Source: Streptacidiphilus jeojiense
GTDB lineage: Bacteria; Actinomycetota; Actinomycetes; Streptomycetales; Streptomycetaceae
NCBI RefSeq assembly: GCF_000719095.1
Contig: NZ_JOEH01000026.1
Coordinates: 181,741 to 245,740, forward strand
Length of the DNA stretch: 64,000 nucleotides
Reading direction: 5' to 3'
In this document: piece by piece, positions 44,115 through 53,256 of the stretch
Position numbering within the stretch: position 1 is the stretch's first letter
Layout: each line of letters starts with the position of its first letter
Made by a program: the position numbers and the translations under genes
The notes under the pieces: generated by a model
Database searches by the model: none
Seen by the model: only the letters and a program-made list of their open reading frames with translations
Told to the model about the DNA's origin: nothing

Positions 44115-44780
44115 ATGCGCCCCGTCCCAGGGTGGACCCTGATCACTGCGGGAACGGCGCCGATCCTGCTGGTCGGCGGCTGGACGGTCGCGGCGCTGCT
44201 GCTCGGATCGGGGTACGACCCGGCCACGGACACCATCAGCGTGCTGGCCTCGGTGGGGGAGCCGTACCGGTGGCTGATGACCGCGGCGATCGCGGGCCTC
44301 GGGGTGTGCCACGTCGCCACGGCGGTGGGGCTGCGCGCCGCCCCACTGGTGGGGCGCATCGCCCTGGCGGGCGCCGGCGGGTCGGCGATCGTGCTGGCGT
44401 TGACCCCCGAACCGCACGACGGAGCCTCCTTCCAGCACGGCACGGTCGTCGCGGTGGGCTTCTCGCTGATGGCCCTGTGGCCGGCGCTGGCCGCGCGGCG
44501 CGGCCCGGCGGCGCCCTGGGTGCTCAGACCGCGGACGGTGCTGCTGGTGACGCTGCTGGTGCTGGCCGGCGCGGCGTGGTTCCTGCTGGAACTGCGTGAT
44601 CACGGCCTGGTCGGGGTCGCCGAGCGGGCCCTGTGCGCGATCCAGTCGCTGTGGCCGCTGGTGGTCGTGGCCTCGTGCAGACGCCGACTCGCCGCCGGGT
44701 TAGTTGAATGGCGCGGTGTGCTTGGTGAGAGGGTGGGCCACGCAAGTGCACCCCCAGACGAAGGCAGGATCCGGACATGA
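44115..44780 (+). CDS. DUF998-family membrane protein
   Basis: 221 residues with about six hydrophobic segments (LITAGTAPILLVGGWTVAALL, WLMTAAIAGLGVCHVATAVGL, VLLVTLLVLAGAAWFLLEL). The YDPATDTISVLAS segment after helix 1 is diagnostic of DUF998. Function unknown. TACCGT sits 6 nt upstream of the ATG; the spacer agagag could also serve as a weak ribosome site. The stop overlaps the dienelactone hydrolase ATG (ATGA), so the two are coupled. Confidence 0.85.
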   Translation: MRPVPGWTLITAGTAPILLVGGWTVAALLLGSGYDPATDTISVLASVGEPYRWLMTAAIAGLGVCHVATAVGLRAAPLVGRIALAGAGGSAIVLALTPEPHDGASFQHGTVVAVGFSLMALWPALAARRGPAAPWVLRPRTVLLVTLLVLAGAAWFLLELRDHGLVGVAERALCAIQSLWPLVVVASCRRRLAAGLVEWRGVLGERVGHASAPPDEGRIRT

Positions 44781-45538
44781 CCGCCGTACACGGCAGCACT
44801 GTCGACATCCCGACCCAGGACGGCACGGCGGACGCGTACTTCGTCCACCCCGAGGGCGAGGGGCGCCACCCCGCCGTGCTGCTCTACCAGGACGCGTTCG
44901 GGCCGCGCCCGGCGCTCAACGCGATGGCCGACCGGCTGGCCGCCGAGGGCTACGCGGTCCTGGTGCCCAACGTCTTCTACCGACATGGCCGCGCCCCGGT
45001 GGCGCCGCTTCCGGCGCATATCGACCACGACAACCGGGGCGAGATGTTCGCCCGACTGATGCCGCTGATGCAGGACCTGACGCCGGACCTGGTGGTCGCC
45101 GACGCGCACGCCTACCTCGGCTGGCTCGCCGACTGCCCGCAGGCCGCCGAGGGGCCGGTCGGCATCACCGGCTACTGCATGGGCGCCCGGCTCGCCCTGC
45201 ACACCGCCGGTGCCTACCCGGACCGGGTGGCCGCGGTCGGCGGCTTCCACGGCGGCAGGCTCGCCACCGACCAGCCCGACAGCCCGCACCTGGCGGCCGC
45301 CACGATGACCGCGGAGGCGTACTTCGGCCACGCCGACCAGGACCAGTCGATGCCGCCGGAGCAGCAGGAACGCCTGGAGAAGGCACTCACCGAGGCCGGC
45401 GTCACCCATCGCTGCGAGGTGTACCAGGGCGCGAGCCACGGCTACACCCAGTCCGACACCTCGGACTACAACGCCGAGGCCACGGAGCGCCACTGGGCCG
45501 CCCTGCTGGAGCTGTTCGGGCGCACGCTGCGCGGCTGA
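44777..45538 (+). CDS. Dienelactone hydrolase family protein
   Basis: 253 residues, alpha/beta-hydrolase fold. The Cys nucleophile is Cys134 in GITGYCMGARLALH, the probable acid is Asp187 in YFGHADQDQ, and His221 lies in GASHGYTQ. The Cys-Asp-His triad distinguishes this family from Ser hydrolases. Relatives act on dienelactone or other small esters. It has no aromatic-pathway partner except coupling to the DUF998 gene, so the substrate is open. Confidence 0.92.
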   Translation: MTAVHGSTVDIPTQDGTADAYFVHPEGEGRHPAVLLYQDAFGPRPALNAMADRLAAEGYAVLVPNVFYRHGRAPVAPLPAHIDHDNRGEMFARLMPLMQDLTPDLVVADAHAYLGWLADCPQAAEGPVGITGYCMGARLALHTAGAYPDRVAAVGGFHGGRLATDQPDSPHLAAATMTAEAYFGHADQDQSMPPEQQERLEKALTEAGVTHRCEVYQGASHGYTQSDTSDYNAEATERHWAALLELFGRTLRG

Positions 45539-45551
45539 CGGTCCGGAGCCG

Positions 45552-45875
45552 TCAGTCGAGGTGGAAGACCTCCTCGGCGGGGGACCACCATTCGCCCGGC
45601 GACGCTGTGTCGAGAGGCTGCTGACAGGGGTCGGTGAGCGCCCACCACTGGCGGGTCGCCGGGTCCTCGCCGATCGCCGCGGTGTCGCCGGGGTAGTCGT
45701 CGCCGGTGTACTCGAGGTAGCTGAAGAGCAGGCCGTCGCGCAGGAAGATGGAGTAGTTGCCGATGTGCGCGCGCTTCAGCGCGGCCAGCACCTGCGGCCA
45801 CACCTCGGCGTGCAGGGCCCGGTACTCGGCTTCCTTCTCCGGGCGCAACCGGATCACGGTGGCGAATCGCTGCAT
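45552..45875 (-). CDS. rhaM: L-rhamnose mutarotase
   Basis: 107 residues, matching RhaM length (about 104). MQRFATVIRLRPEKEAEYRALHAEVWPQVL with the conserved Arg/His/Trp segment, GNYSIFLRDGLLFSYLEY and the terminal EEVFHLD are typical. It interconverts alpha and beta anomers of L-rhamnose (or a related 6-deoxyhexose). It is last in a same-strand group with the glycosidase and the acid-sugar dehydratase, which points to use of L-rhamnose- or L-fucose-like sugars released from polysaccharide. The start has GAGGGAAGG. Confidence 0.9.
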   Translation of the reverse strand: MQRFATVIRLRPEKEAEYRALHAEVWPQVLAALKRAHIGNYSIFLRDGLLFSYLEYTGDDYPGDTAAIGEDPATRQWWALTDPCQQPLDTASPGEWWSPAEEVFHLD

Positions 45876-46008
45876 CGTCGGACTGTGCCTTCCCTCGGAG
45901 TCCCCGCTGCCGGGGTTGTCGCAGCGGCGGGCCGGTCTGCGGGGCGGACCGGTCCGCCCCGCAGCGAGGAAGCGTACCGGTCCGGCCCGCGCGGCCCGGC
46001 CTCGGGCG

Positions 46009-49000
46009 TCAGCGGCCCCGGGTCGGGCCCGACCGGGTGAGGCGGTAGCTGCCGCCGCGCTCGGTGCGGACGGTGATCACGCCGTCGTCGGTACTCGTCC
46101 TCACGGCCCGACCGCGGTGGTCGGTGACCGCGACGGAGCGGCCGGGCCAGGGGTTTCTGATCCGAAGGGTGTTGCCGGCGTCGCTGGTGACGTCCGCGTA
46201 CCCGACGGTGCCGTTCCGCAGTTCGCTGGAGACGACGAACGCGCCCTGCTGCCGCAGCTGGTGGAAGCTCGCGTCCTGGTCGGAGGGCCAGACCGGGAAG
46301 AGGACGATCACGCCCTGGTCGCTCTGGACCAGCATGTCGTTGATCGCCTCCACCGCGCCGGACTTCTCGATGCCGTGGTAGGGGTCGGCGATGCGCAGGT
46401 TGGCGACGGTGTTCTGGGTGATGGTCCGGGTGAACCGGTCGATCAGCTGCTGGGCGGGGTAGCCGACCCTGGCCGCCTGGGTGAAGACCTTGGGGAAGCT
46501 GTTCACCTGGTCCCAGGAGTCCATCACGTCCAGCGTGTCCCTGGCGGTGCTGAGTTGGGCCGGGTCCGATTCGATGCCCAGGACGCCGGCCGGGTGGATG
46601 AACTCCAGGTTCACCGTGTTGTCGCCCGGGTGGATGTCCCTGGTGTCGGAGCCCTGCATGGTTCCGGCCTTGACCAGTGAGAAGACCGTGGTGCCCTGGT
46701 AGACCGCGGTCGGCTGCGGGGGCAGGTGGTCCAGCAGGTGCTGCCAACCGCTGCGCCGTCCCGAGTCGATGCCGAGGTCCCTGCTGCCGCCGACCAGGGT
46801 GGTCAGCACCTGCTTGAGCAGGCCCAGGTCCGAGGAGGAGTCCTGGCCCCAGGCGTTCTCCTGCGGTCCGCTCCACAGCACGTACTGCCCGGTGCCCTGG
46901 TCCCACTCCAGGTAGTACTGGAAGAACGTGGCCACCAGCGCCAGGAACGGGTACGCCTTGTCCCGCAGGAACGCGCGGTCCTGGGTGTACTCGTAGTACG
47001 CGGCGAACTGGGAGGCGGCGAACAGTGAGTTCGCGACCTGCTGGAGGTACTCGTCGTCGGTGGTCGACCCGAAGGGGCCGATGCCGACCGGGAACAGCAC
47101 CCCGTCCGGGACACCGCCGGCGGGGAAGCGGCTGCCGACGTAGTCCGGCTTGACCCGGGTCAGGTCCTGCTTGGCCCGCCGCCGCGCCTCGGGCACGTAG
47201 TCCAGGATCACCTCGTAGAAGGGCAGCGCGAGTTCGGGCCGGTTGCTGGAGTAGACGCCGTAGAACGGCCCCATCGCGTTGTAGTTCATGTGGAAGTCGC
47301 CGCTGAACTGCGGCGAGTCCGTGGTGACCCAGATCCCGTAGAGCGCGGGGGCGACCTTGCCGGGGCGGCTGGCCGAGCCGATGAAGTACTGGGCGGCGTA
47401 GTAGTACCGCTCCAGCACTGTGTTGCCGATGTCGATGCTGGACTGCGTCCAGTACGCCTTCCACCACTGGACGTGCGCGGCCTCCATGCGCGCGAGCGAC
47501 CGGGCGTCCTGCGCGGACACCAGGGCGGCTGCCGCCTGCTGCGGGTTGGCCGGGTTCTGCCCGCCGCCGGCCACGGCGGTCACGATCAGAGCCGTCCGGC
47601 CCGGCCTTAGGGTGAACACGGTCCGCGCCGTGGCTCCGGACACGGTGGGGGACTGGACCGAGTCCGCTCCCAGCACGCGGGTGGCCAGCGCCGCCGTCGA
47701 GACCCAGTTGCTGCCGGGCGCGGTGGAGCGCTGCGCCCAGGCGACGCCGCCGCTGCTGCCGGCGGAGTTGCTGTAGGCGGAGTTGGCGATGACGGCGCCG
47801 GCCCAGGTGGAGGCCTCCAGCTCCACGGGTGCGGAGCCGTGCGAGGTCACCGAGGTCACCAGCACGTTGTCCTGCGCGGACAGCCAGGTGTCCAGGGACA
47901 GGGTGGTGCCGTCCATGACCACGGAGGTGGTGATCCGTGCGTCGAGGATCCGCTGCACCTCGTGGAAGGGGTCCGTGGACGGGGCGTCGGGGTCCTGCTG
48001 ACTCTTCGTCAGCGGGAACAGCTGGATCTGCCCGATCCGGGCGCGGGGGTTGGCGATGGAGTCGTCGGTGTCGGCCTGGGTCGGTTCGGTGATGTAGAAG
48101 CGGAGGTGACGGGTGGTCACCGGGTTGCCGGGGCGGGCCGCATCGTCGCTGCGCAGCACATAGCGGGCGACGGTCTGTGCGGATCCCAGGTCCAGGGCTA
48201 TCCACTGCGGCTTGCCCAGGTCGGAGACCCAGCCCTCGTAGCCGGAGGTCCACTGGCCGTTGACGGCGCGGTCGGGGGTCAGAGCCTGGTCGACGCTGCT
48301 GGCCGTGGCGGTCGCGCCCAGCGCCAGGTCGGGGTCGCTCTGCGGGCCGAACAGTTCGATCTGCCCGATCCGGGCGCGGGGGTTGGCGATGGAGTCGTCG
48401 GTGTCGGCCTGGGTCGGTTCGGTGATGTAGAAGCGGAGGTGACGGGTGGTCACCGGCGGGGCGGGCGGCGTCGTCGTTGCGCAGGATGTAGCGGGCGACG
48501 GTCTGTGCGGTGCCGAGGTCCAGGGCGATCCACTGGGGTTTGCCGAGGTCGGAGACCCAGCCCTCGTAGCCGGAGGTCCACTGGCCGTTGACGGCGCGGT
48601 CGGGGGTCAGCGAGCCGTTGACGCTGCTGGCGGTGGCGGTCGCGCCCAGCGCCAGGTTGGAACCCGGGGGCCTGGCGGTGGCCCGCAGGGTCACCCCTCC
48701 GATCGGCGCCGGGACCGGGCTGGGGTTGGCGTTCCAGAAGTCGCCCTTGGAGATGGTGAAGGTCTTGACGCCCGTGCTGCCGCCCGAGACCACCCCCACG
48801 TCCCCGTTCCCCAGCAGGGCCGTGTCGGGCATGGTGTTGGAGACGGCGCCGAGGTAGTCCTGGTCGGTCCACTGACCGGTGATGCCGGCCAGCTTGGTCC
48901 GCAGCGAGGCCCACTGCTCGGCCTCGCCGAGCGGCTGCGGTGCCGATGACGTGGCCGACAGGGCCAGGGCCCGGGCCGGCGACACCAGCGTCGTACCCGC

Positions 49001-49069
49001 GACCGCCACGGCGGTCGCGAGCAGGGAACGCCTGGTCATCCGCATGTGGTCGCGACTTTCCTGCCCCAT
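46009..49069 (-). pseudogene. GH95-like glycosidase with duplicated F5/8C domain, broken by a 5-base deletion
   Basis: The gene starts at ATG 49069 (AAGGAGAG upstream) with a Tat-like signal, MTRRSLLATAVAVAGTTLV. It encodes LLGNGDVGVVSGG and then a first F5/8-type C (discoidin-like) domain. In that domain the frame is lost near 48456, where 5 bases present in the second copy are missing. The downstream frame (from about 48453) continues with a second, nearly identical F5/8C copy, then the catalytic (alpha/alpha)6 region with FSGDFHMNYNAMGPFYG (GH95-type Asn segment) and a C-terminal beta-domain. Restored, it would be about 1,020 residues. Either it is a recent pseudogene, two peptides, or a sequence/assembly error in the repeat. 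The intended role is release of deoxy-sugars for the neighbouring enzymes. Confidence 0.8.
48028..48455. repeat. 333-bp direct duplication encoding F5/8C domains
   Basis: The stretch starting ctgcccgatccgggcg at 48028 recurs at 48361, identical for about 94 bases. Similarity continues upstream of each copy in the minus-strand sense to about 48320 and 48650. The second copy lacks 5 bases (GTTGC on the plus strand) at 48456/48457, shifting the offset from 333 to 328. This is an internal gene duplication with near-perfect parts, so it is recent or homogenised. Confidence 0.9.
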
Positions 49070-49108
49070 CTGTGCTCTCCTTCGAGTGTCGGGGGTCGTG
49101 CTCTTCGG

Positions 49109-49146
49109 TCGGGCGACGCGTGGGTCGGGCAACGCGTGGGTCGGGC
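49109..49146. repeat. Intergenic 16-bp tandem repeat
   Basis: The unit tcgggcgacgcgtggg (second copy with g to a at position 8) occurs 2.4 times in the 86-bp gap between the dehydratase and glycosidase genes. Non-coding. It has the same unit length as the repeat at 42882 but an unrelated sequence. Confidence 0.75.
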
Positions 49147-49155
49147 CAGGGTGCG

Positions 49156-50244
49156 TCAGGCCACGCGTCGGTCGTCGATCGCGTCCCGGTCCCAGGCGAT
49201 GCCCAGGCCGGGGCGGTCCGGTGCCACGGCGTGGCCGTCGGTGATCTCCAACTGGCCGTCGGTGATCGCACGCAGCTGCGGAATGTGCTCCACGCAGCGG
49301 CCGTTGGGGACCGCCGCGGCCAGGCTGACGTGCAGCTCCATCAGGAAGTGCGGGCACACCTGGACGTTGAAGGCCTCGGCGAGGTGGGCCACCTTCAGCC
49401 AGGGCGTGATCCCGCCGACCCGCGCCGCGTCCACCTGGACGATCGAGGCCGCTCCCTGGGCCAGGTACTCGCGGAACTGGGCGACGGAGTACAGGGATTC
49501 GCCGACCGCCACCGGGATGGAGGTCGAACGGGCCAGCAGCACGTGCCCGGCCACGTCGTCGGCCGGCAGCGGTTCCTCGAACCAGGCCAGGTCCAGGGGT
49601 TCGAAGGCGGCGGCCCGGCGGCGGGCCTCGGCGTGGGTCATCGACTGGTTGGCGTCGACCATGATGTCCAGCCCGGGGCCGACGGCGTCCCGCACCGCCC
49701 GCAGCCGGGCCAGGTCCTGGCCCGCGCTGGGCTTGCCGACCTTCAGCTTGACGCCGTGCCAGCCCGCCGCCTGCGAGGCCAGCGCGCCGGAGACCAGTTC
49801 CTCGGTCGACAGGTGCAGCCAGCCGCCCTCGGTGTCGTAGAGCGGGACCTCGCGGCGGAATCCGCCCGCGACCTTCCACAGCGGCTCGCCGGCACGCAGG
49901 CAGCGCAGGTCCCACAGCGCGGTGTCCACCGCGGCCAGGGCCAACGAGGTGATCGCACCGACGGTGGTGGCCCGGGTGGAGGCGAACAGGTCGAACCAGA
50001 CCCGCTCCACGGCGGCTGCGTCCTGGCCGGGAAGGCGCGGCAGCAGGTGCTCGCGCAGCATCGCCAGGACCGAACGCCCGCCGGTGCCGATCGTATAGGA
50101 GTAGCCGACGCCGGTACGGCCGTCGTCGGTGCGGATCTCGACGAAGACGGTCTCCTGTTTCAAGAACGCCTGCACAGCGTCGGTGCGCTCCTTCTCCACC
50201 TCCACATCGACCAGGTAGGCGTGCGCGCTGACGATTGCTGCCAT
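49156..50244 (-). CDS. Enolase-superfamily acid-sugar dehydratase (mandelate racemase group)
   Basis: 362 residues; I use the ATG at 50244 (AAGAGGG upstream) rather than longer frames. The full mandelate-racemase-type catalytic set is visible: Lys166 and Lys168 in GVKLKVGK, metal ligands Asp197 (DANQ), Glu223 (FEEP) and Glu249 (GES), the Asp272/His299 dyad, and Glu319. Enzymes with this set abstract the proton alpha to a carboxylate, mostly dehydrating aldonic or aldaric acids; it resembles the talarate/galactarate group more than mandelate racemase itself. With the mutarotase and glycosidase on the same strand, it may act on an acid derived from the liberated sugar. Confidence 0.88.
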   Translation of the reverse strand: MAAIVSAHAYLVDVEVEKERTDAVQAFLKQETVFVEIRTDDGRTGVGYSYTIGTGGRSVLAMLREHLLPRLPGQDAAAVERVWFDLFASTRATTVGAITSLALAAVDTALWDLRCLRAGEPLWKVAGGFRREVPLYDTEGGWLHLSTEELVSGALASQAAGWHGVKLKVGKPSAGQDLARLRAVRDAVGPGLDIMVDANQSMTHAEARRRAAAFEPLDLAWFEEPLPADDVAGHVLLARSTSIPVAVGESLYSVAQFREYLAQGAASIVQVDAARVGGITPWLKVAHLAEAFNVQVCPHFLMELHVSLAAAVPNGRCVEHIPQLRAITDGQLEITDGHAVAPDRPGLGIAWDRDAIDDRRVA

Positions 50245-50331
50245 GTCTGCCCTCTTCGGCTTCCAGCACGGATAATATAGTTTCCATGAGGTTAAGCCCG
50301 TTCGAAGCCCTGTCAAGGCCTGCTTCCTGAT

Positions 50332-50361
50332 CGAGATGCGATCCGATCGTGTATGATCTCG
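50332..50361. promoter_or_regulatory. Candidate GntR operator
   Basis: CGAGAT-N18-ATCTCG is an exact dyad in the 159-bp divergent gap. Within it, GATC recurs around ATCGTGTATGAT, itself a near-palindrome. It lies 42 bp before the GntR start and is suited to autoregulation and control of the divergent sugar operon. Confidence 0.45.
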
Positions 50362-50403
50362 GGCAGTAGCAGCGAAGAACGACGACGAGGAGACGGGCGG
50401 ACG

Positions 50404-51081
50404 ATGGCGCCGACGCCGCGACGGCAGGTTCTGGCGGACACCGTCCACGACACGATCCGCCGACGGCTGCTGGAGCACGCCATCGAGCCCGGGGCGAAGC
50501 TCAACATCAACGCCCTGGCCCTGGAACTGGACGTCTCGCCGACCCCGGTGCGTGAGGCGCTGGCCCGGCTGGAGGCCGAGGGGCTGGCGCTGAAGCGGAC
50601 ACTGGCCGGCTACACGGCGGCCCCGCTGCTCAGCGTCCAGGAGTTCGACGAACTCTTCGAGCTGCGGATGCTGGTGGAACCCGCGGCAGCGGCCCGCGCA
50701 GCCGAACGCGCCGACGCGGCGGACCTGCGCTCACTGGCCGAACACCTGACGCAGATGCGCGCAGCGCGGAGCACGGACGCGCATGAGGCACTGCAGCCGT
50801 TCGTCCAGCACGACGCGCTCTTCCACGACCGGATCGCCGCCATCGGGGGAAGCGCCCTGATGCGCGCCACGCTGGAGCGGCTGCACGCGCACACCCACCT
50901 CTACCGGCTCTACTTCCGGGAGGGCATCGCCGAGGACACCTGCCGCGAGCACGAGCGGATCCTGGACACCCTGCGCGAACACGACGCCGACGCCGCGGCC
51001 GCCACCATGCGCACCCATCTGCGGCGCGCACGAGAACGCCTCCTCAGCTCCCTGTCCCCCTCGGCGTCCGACCACCCGTGA
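50404..51081 (+). CDS. GntR/FadR-family regulator with FCD domain
   Basis: 225 residues, ATG with GAGGAGA upstream. The winged helix (about 10-75) has LALELDVSPTPVREALARLEAEGL, the GntR signature. The helical FCD domain (about 85-215) carries the usual metal-site residues in FVQHDALFHDRI, HAHTHLYR and CREHERIL. FadR-type regulators bind organic acids. Divergence from the dehydratase-glycosidase-mutarotase group makes it the likely repressor of that group. Confidence 0.9.
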   Translation: MAPTPRRQVLADTVHDTIRRRLLEHAIEPGAKLNINALALELDVSPTPVREALARLEAEGLALKRTLAGYTAAPLLSVQEFDELFELRMLVEPAAAARAAERADAADLRSLAEHLTQMRAARSTDAHEALQPFVQHDALFHDRIAAIGGSALMRATLERLHAHTHLYRLYFREGIAEDTCREHERILDTLREHDADAAAATMRTHLRRARERLLSSLSPSASDHP

Positions 51082-51221
51082 GCGGGGCACCTGTGGCCTC
51101 AACAGGCGCTCCAGGACACTAGGATGACGGGCGATCACCTTCAAGATCCTCTTTCGCGGTCCCGTGGAGCCCGGCACGCCGGCTTCGCGGGATGTCCGCG
51201 ACTGCGCCCAAGGGGGGCACC

Positions 51222-52235
51222 ATGACCACCGTTCCACCGCTGCTGCGCTTACCCCGATCCCGACCCCGCTCGCTGCGCCTGCGGCGGCTGTCCCGCAGCA
51301 CGGCGCTGTTCGCGCTCGTGGGCGGCTGCGCCCTGCTGGCCGGCGCCCCGGCCTCGGCGTCCGGGACCGGGTCGCTGACCCCGTACCTCGACTGCGTCAC
51401 CACCAACCCGCAGACCGGTGACATCACCGCGTACTACGGCTACCACAACACCACCGGCTCGGCGTTGGTCGTCAGCGTCGGTGACAACAACCAGCTCTTT
51501 CCCGCGGACGCGTTCCAGGGGCAGCCGACCTACTTCAACCAGGGCACCTTCGCACAGGTCTTCCCGGTCACCTTCGACCCGACGGTGTTCCCTGCCCTCG
51601 CGTGGATCCTGGACGGGCAGGAGGCCGACGCCTCCGCCACGTCGCCGGCCTGCACCGGCGGGGTCACCGCCCCGGCCACCGCCATCGGCCTGACCGGGGC
51701 CACCCTGACCGGCGTGGTCGTGCCTACCGGCACCGCCACCGGCTACTCCTTCTCCTACGGCACCACGCCGACCCTGGGGACCACCACCGCGGTCCAGGAC
51801 TTCGGCACCGGCACCCAGCCGCGCCTGGTCCAGCAGAAACTGACCGGGCTGTTCCCCGGCACCACCTACTACGCCCGCCTCGACACCACCAGCGACGCCG
51901 TCACCACCCACGGCCAGGTCCTCAGCTTCACCACCCCGGCGACCGCACCGCTGCTCATCACCACGGCGGCGACGCTGGCCGCCGGCACCGTCCACGCCGG
52001 CTACGCCCACTCGCTGGCGGGCAGCGGCGGCCTGAAGCCGTACACCTGGACCGTCACCGCGGGCCGGCTCCCTGCCGGACTCAGCCTGAACCGGACGACC
52101 GGTGCGATCACCGGAACCCCGACGGTCAAGGGCACCAGCACCTTCACCGTCAAGCTGTCCTCGGCCAGCGCCCCGCGCGCGGTGCCGGTCAGCAGGCAGT
52201 TCCACCTCACCATCGCCGCAGCCAAGGCGAAGTAG
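51222..52235 (+). CDS. Secreted protein with Ig-like and putative-Ig domains
   Basis: 337 residues with a long signal region (basic Arg-rich N-terminus, hydrophobic FALVGGCALLAGAPASA). Residues about 50-140 are an unassigned beta-domain (ITAYYGYHNTTGSALVVSVGDNNQLF), then a fibronectin-III-like part (ATGYSFSYGTTPTLG ... LFPGTTYYARL) and a C-terminal putative-Ig (He_PIG) domain with LPAGLSLNRTTGAITGTPT. No catalytic motif. It is probably an extracellular adhesive or structural protein. Confidence 0.8.
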   Translation: MTTVPPLLRLPRSRPRSLRLRRLSRSTALFALVGGCALLAGAPASASGTGSLTPYLDCVTTNPQTGDITAYYGYHNTTGSALVVSVGDNNQLFPADAFQGQPTYFNQGTFAQVFPVTFDPTVFPALAWILDGQEADASATSPACTGGVTAPATAIGLTGATLTGVVVPTGTATGYSFSYGTTPTLGTTTAVQDFGTGTQPRLVQQKLTGLFPGTTYYARLDTTSDAVTTHGQVLSFTTPATAPLLITTAATLAAGTVHAGYAHSLAGSGGLKPYTWTVTAGRLPAGLSLNRTTGAITGTPTVKGTSTFTVKLSSASAPRAVPVSRQFHLTIAAAKAK

Positions 52236-52247
52236 CCGCCCCGACTG

Positions 52248-52288
52248 CCCCGCTGTCCCCGCCGGAACTCCCGGCGGGGACAGCGGGG
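52248..52288 (+). terminator. Strong terminator hairpin
   Basis: An exact 18-bp stem (52248-52265 with 52271-52288) with a 5-base loop, 12 bases after the secreted-protein stop and followed by TT. Confidence 0.92.
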
Positions 52289-52336
52289 TTGGGAATTGGC
52301 TGGAGCGCCGTCCCCGTCGTCCGTAGCCTCGTCGGT

Positions 52337-52873
52337 ATGCCCGCAGTCCCGGAACGAAGCATCCCCGAATGGTCAATGCCGCCGCCGATGGTCGGCGGTC
52401 ATGTAACCGGTCCGGTGGTCGTCGCGCGTTCGGAGCGTGCGATCCTGATCGTCCGTCAGGTACTCGCCTACGGCAACGGCCTGGGCATCGAGGTCGAGGC
52501 GTACGGCAGGGGCACCTACCGGCAGGAACAGGGGCGGACCCCGGATCTCGACCACGGGCTACGCTTCTCGCTGCTGATCGCGGACGGCCGAGTCGCCCGT
52601 ATGGACGACGAGTCGGGACTGCGTGACGGCCGTGGGCCGATGATGACCAACGCCGGCGGGCAGAGCGGCGGCGGGTACGACGGCAGCGAGGACGTCCGGC
52701 TGTCCCTGTGGGTGTGGCCGCTGCCCCCGCCCGGACCCGTGGTGCTGACCTGCTCCTGGGAGCGCGCCGGTCTCGCCGAGGCGAAGCTCACGCTCGACCC
52801 GGACGCGATCCGCACGGCCGCCGCCGCGTCCGAACCGTACTGGCGCACGGACCGACCCGACGAGTCCCTGTAG
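52337..52873 (+). CDS. Hypothetical cytoplasmic protein
   Basis: 178 residues, no signal or membrane segment. It appears largely beta: GPVVVARSERAILIVRQVLAYGNG, EDVRLSLWVWPLPPPGPVVLTCSWERAG. I recognise no family; similar small proteins are common in Streptomyces. TAGCCT lies 7 nt before ATG 52337 with no ribosome site, which supports both the start and a leaderless transcript. Confidence 0.7.
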   Translation: MPAVPERSIPEWSMPPPMVGGHVTGPVVVARSERAILIVRQVLAYGNGLGIEVEAYGRGTYRQEQGRTPDLDHGLRFSLLIADGRVARMDDESGLRDGRGPMMTNAGGQSGGGYDGSEDVRLSLWVWPLPPPGPVVLTCSWERAGLAEAKLTLDPDAIRTAAAASEPYWRTDRPDESL

Positions 52874-52985
52874 GCGGGGCCCTGTGACCCGTGGTGGCCC
52901 TGTTCAGCTGCGTGAAGTAACGCCGGCGGGTCGTGGAGCCAAGGAAGGGGTGTGGACACTCCGTCAGCTCCGATCAGTTCAGGGG

Positions 52986-53183
52986 ATGCTCGTGCCTTCG
53001 GATCCGTGCCAGGAACCAGCTGCAGTGACAGTGTCGTCGCGGCGGGCGGCAGGAGTGGTGGGCCACTTCGTCACCCGCGTCGGTGGCCTGGTCCTGGCCC
53101 TGCCAATGGTCGTCCGCGAGATCGGGCGCGGTGCCCGGACGCTGCTGCTCGCCCGGGCCGCCGGACGGCACAAGGGGCGGTGA
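52986..53183 (+). CDS. Possible small hydrophobic protein
   Basis: 65 residues from ATG 52986, with AGGGG directly before it. It contains one hydrophobic segment (VGHFVTRVGGLVLALPMVV) and a basic tail ending GRHKGR, like a small membrane-associated protein. Codon bias is compatible with coding, but the frame is short and has no known relative that I can name. Confidence 0.35.
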   Translation: MLVPSDPCQEPAAVTVSSRRAAGVVGHFVTRVGGLVLALPMVVREIGRGARTLLLARAAGRHKGR

Positions 53184-53256
53184 CGTCGGGTCGGTCCATT
53201 GCGCCGGTCCCCCGGGGTATCGGCCGGGGGAGGACCGTCCGCGCGCCGCGGCCGGT

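Noticed and set aside
40800..44780. A single open frame of about 1,300 codons spanning the phospholipase, SGNH lipase and DUF998 genes
   Set aside because: Only the final 221 codons have real protein character; the rest is an alternate frame of well-supported genes, kept open by very high GC.
45854..50287. A minus-strand frame of about 1,480 codons over the sugar block
   Set aside because: It carries the true glycosidase N-terminus in its middle but is otherwise out-of-frame reading of the dehydratase and the glycosidase 3' part. It does help reveal the 5-base frameshift.
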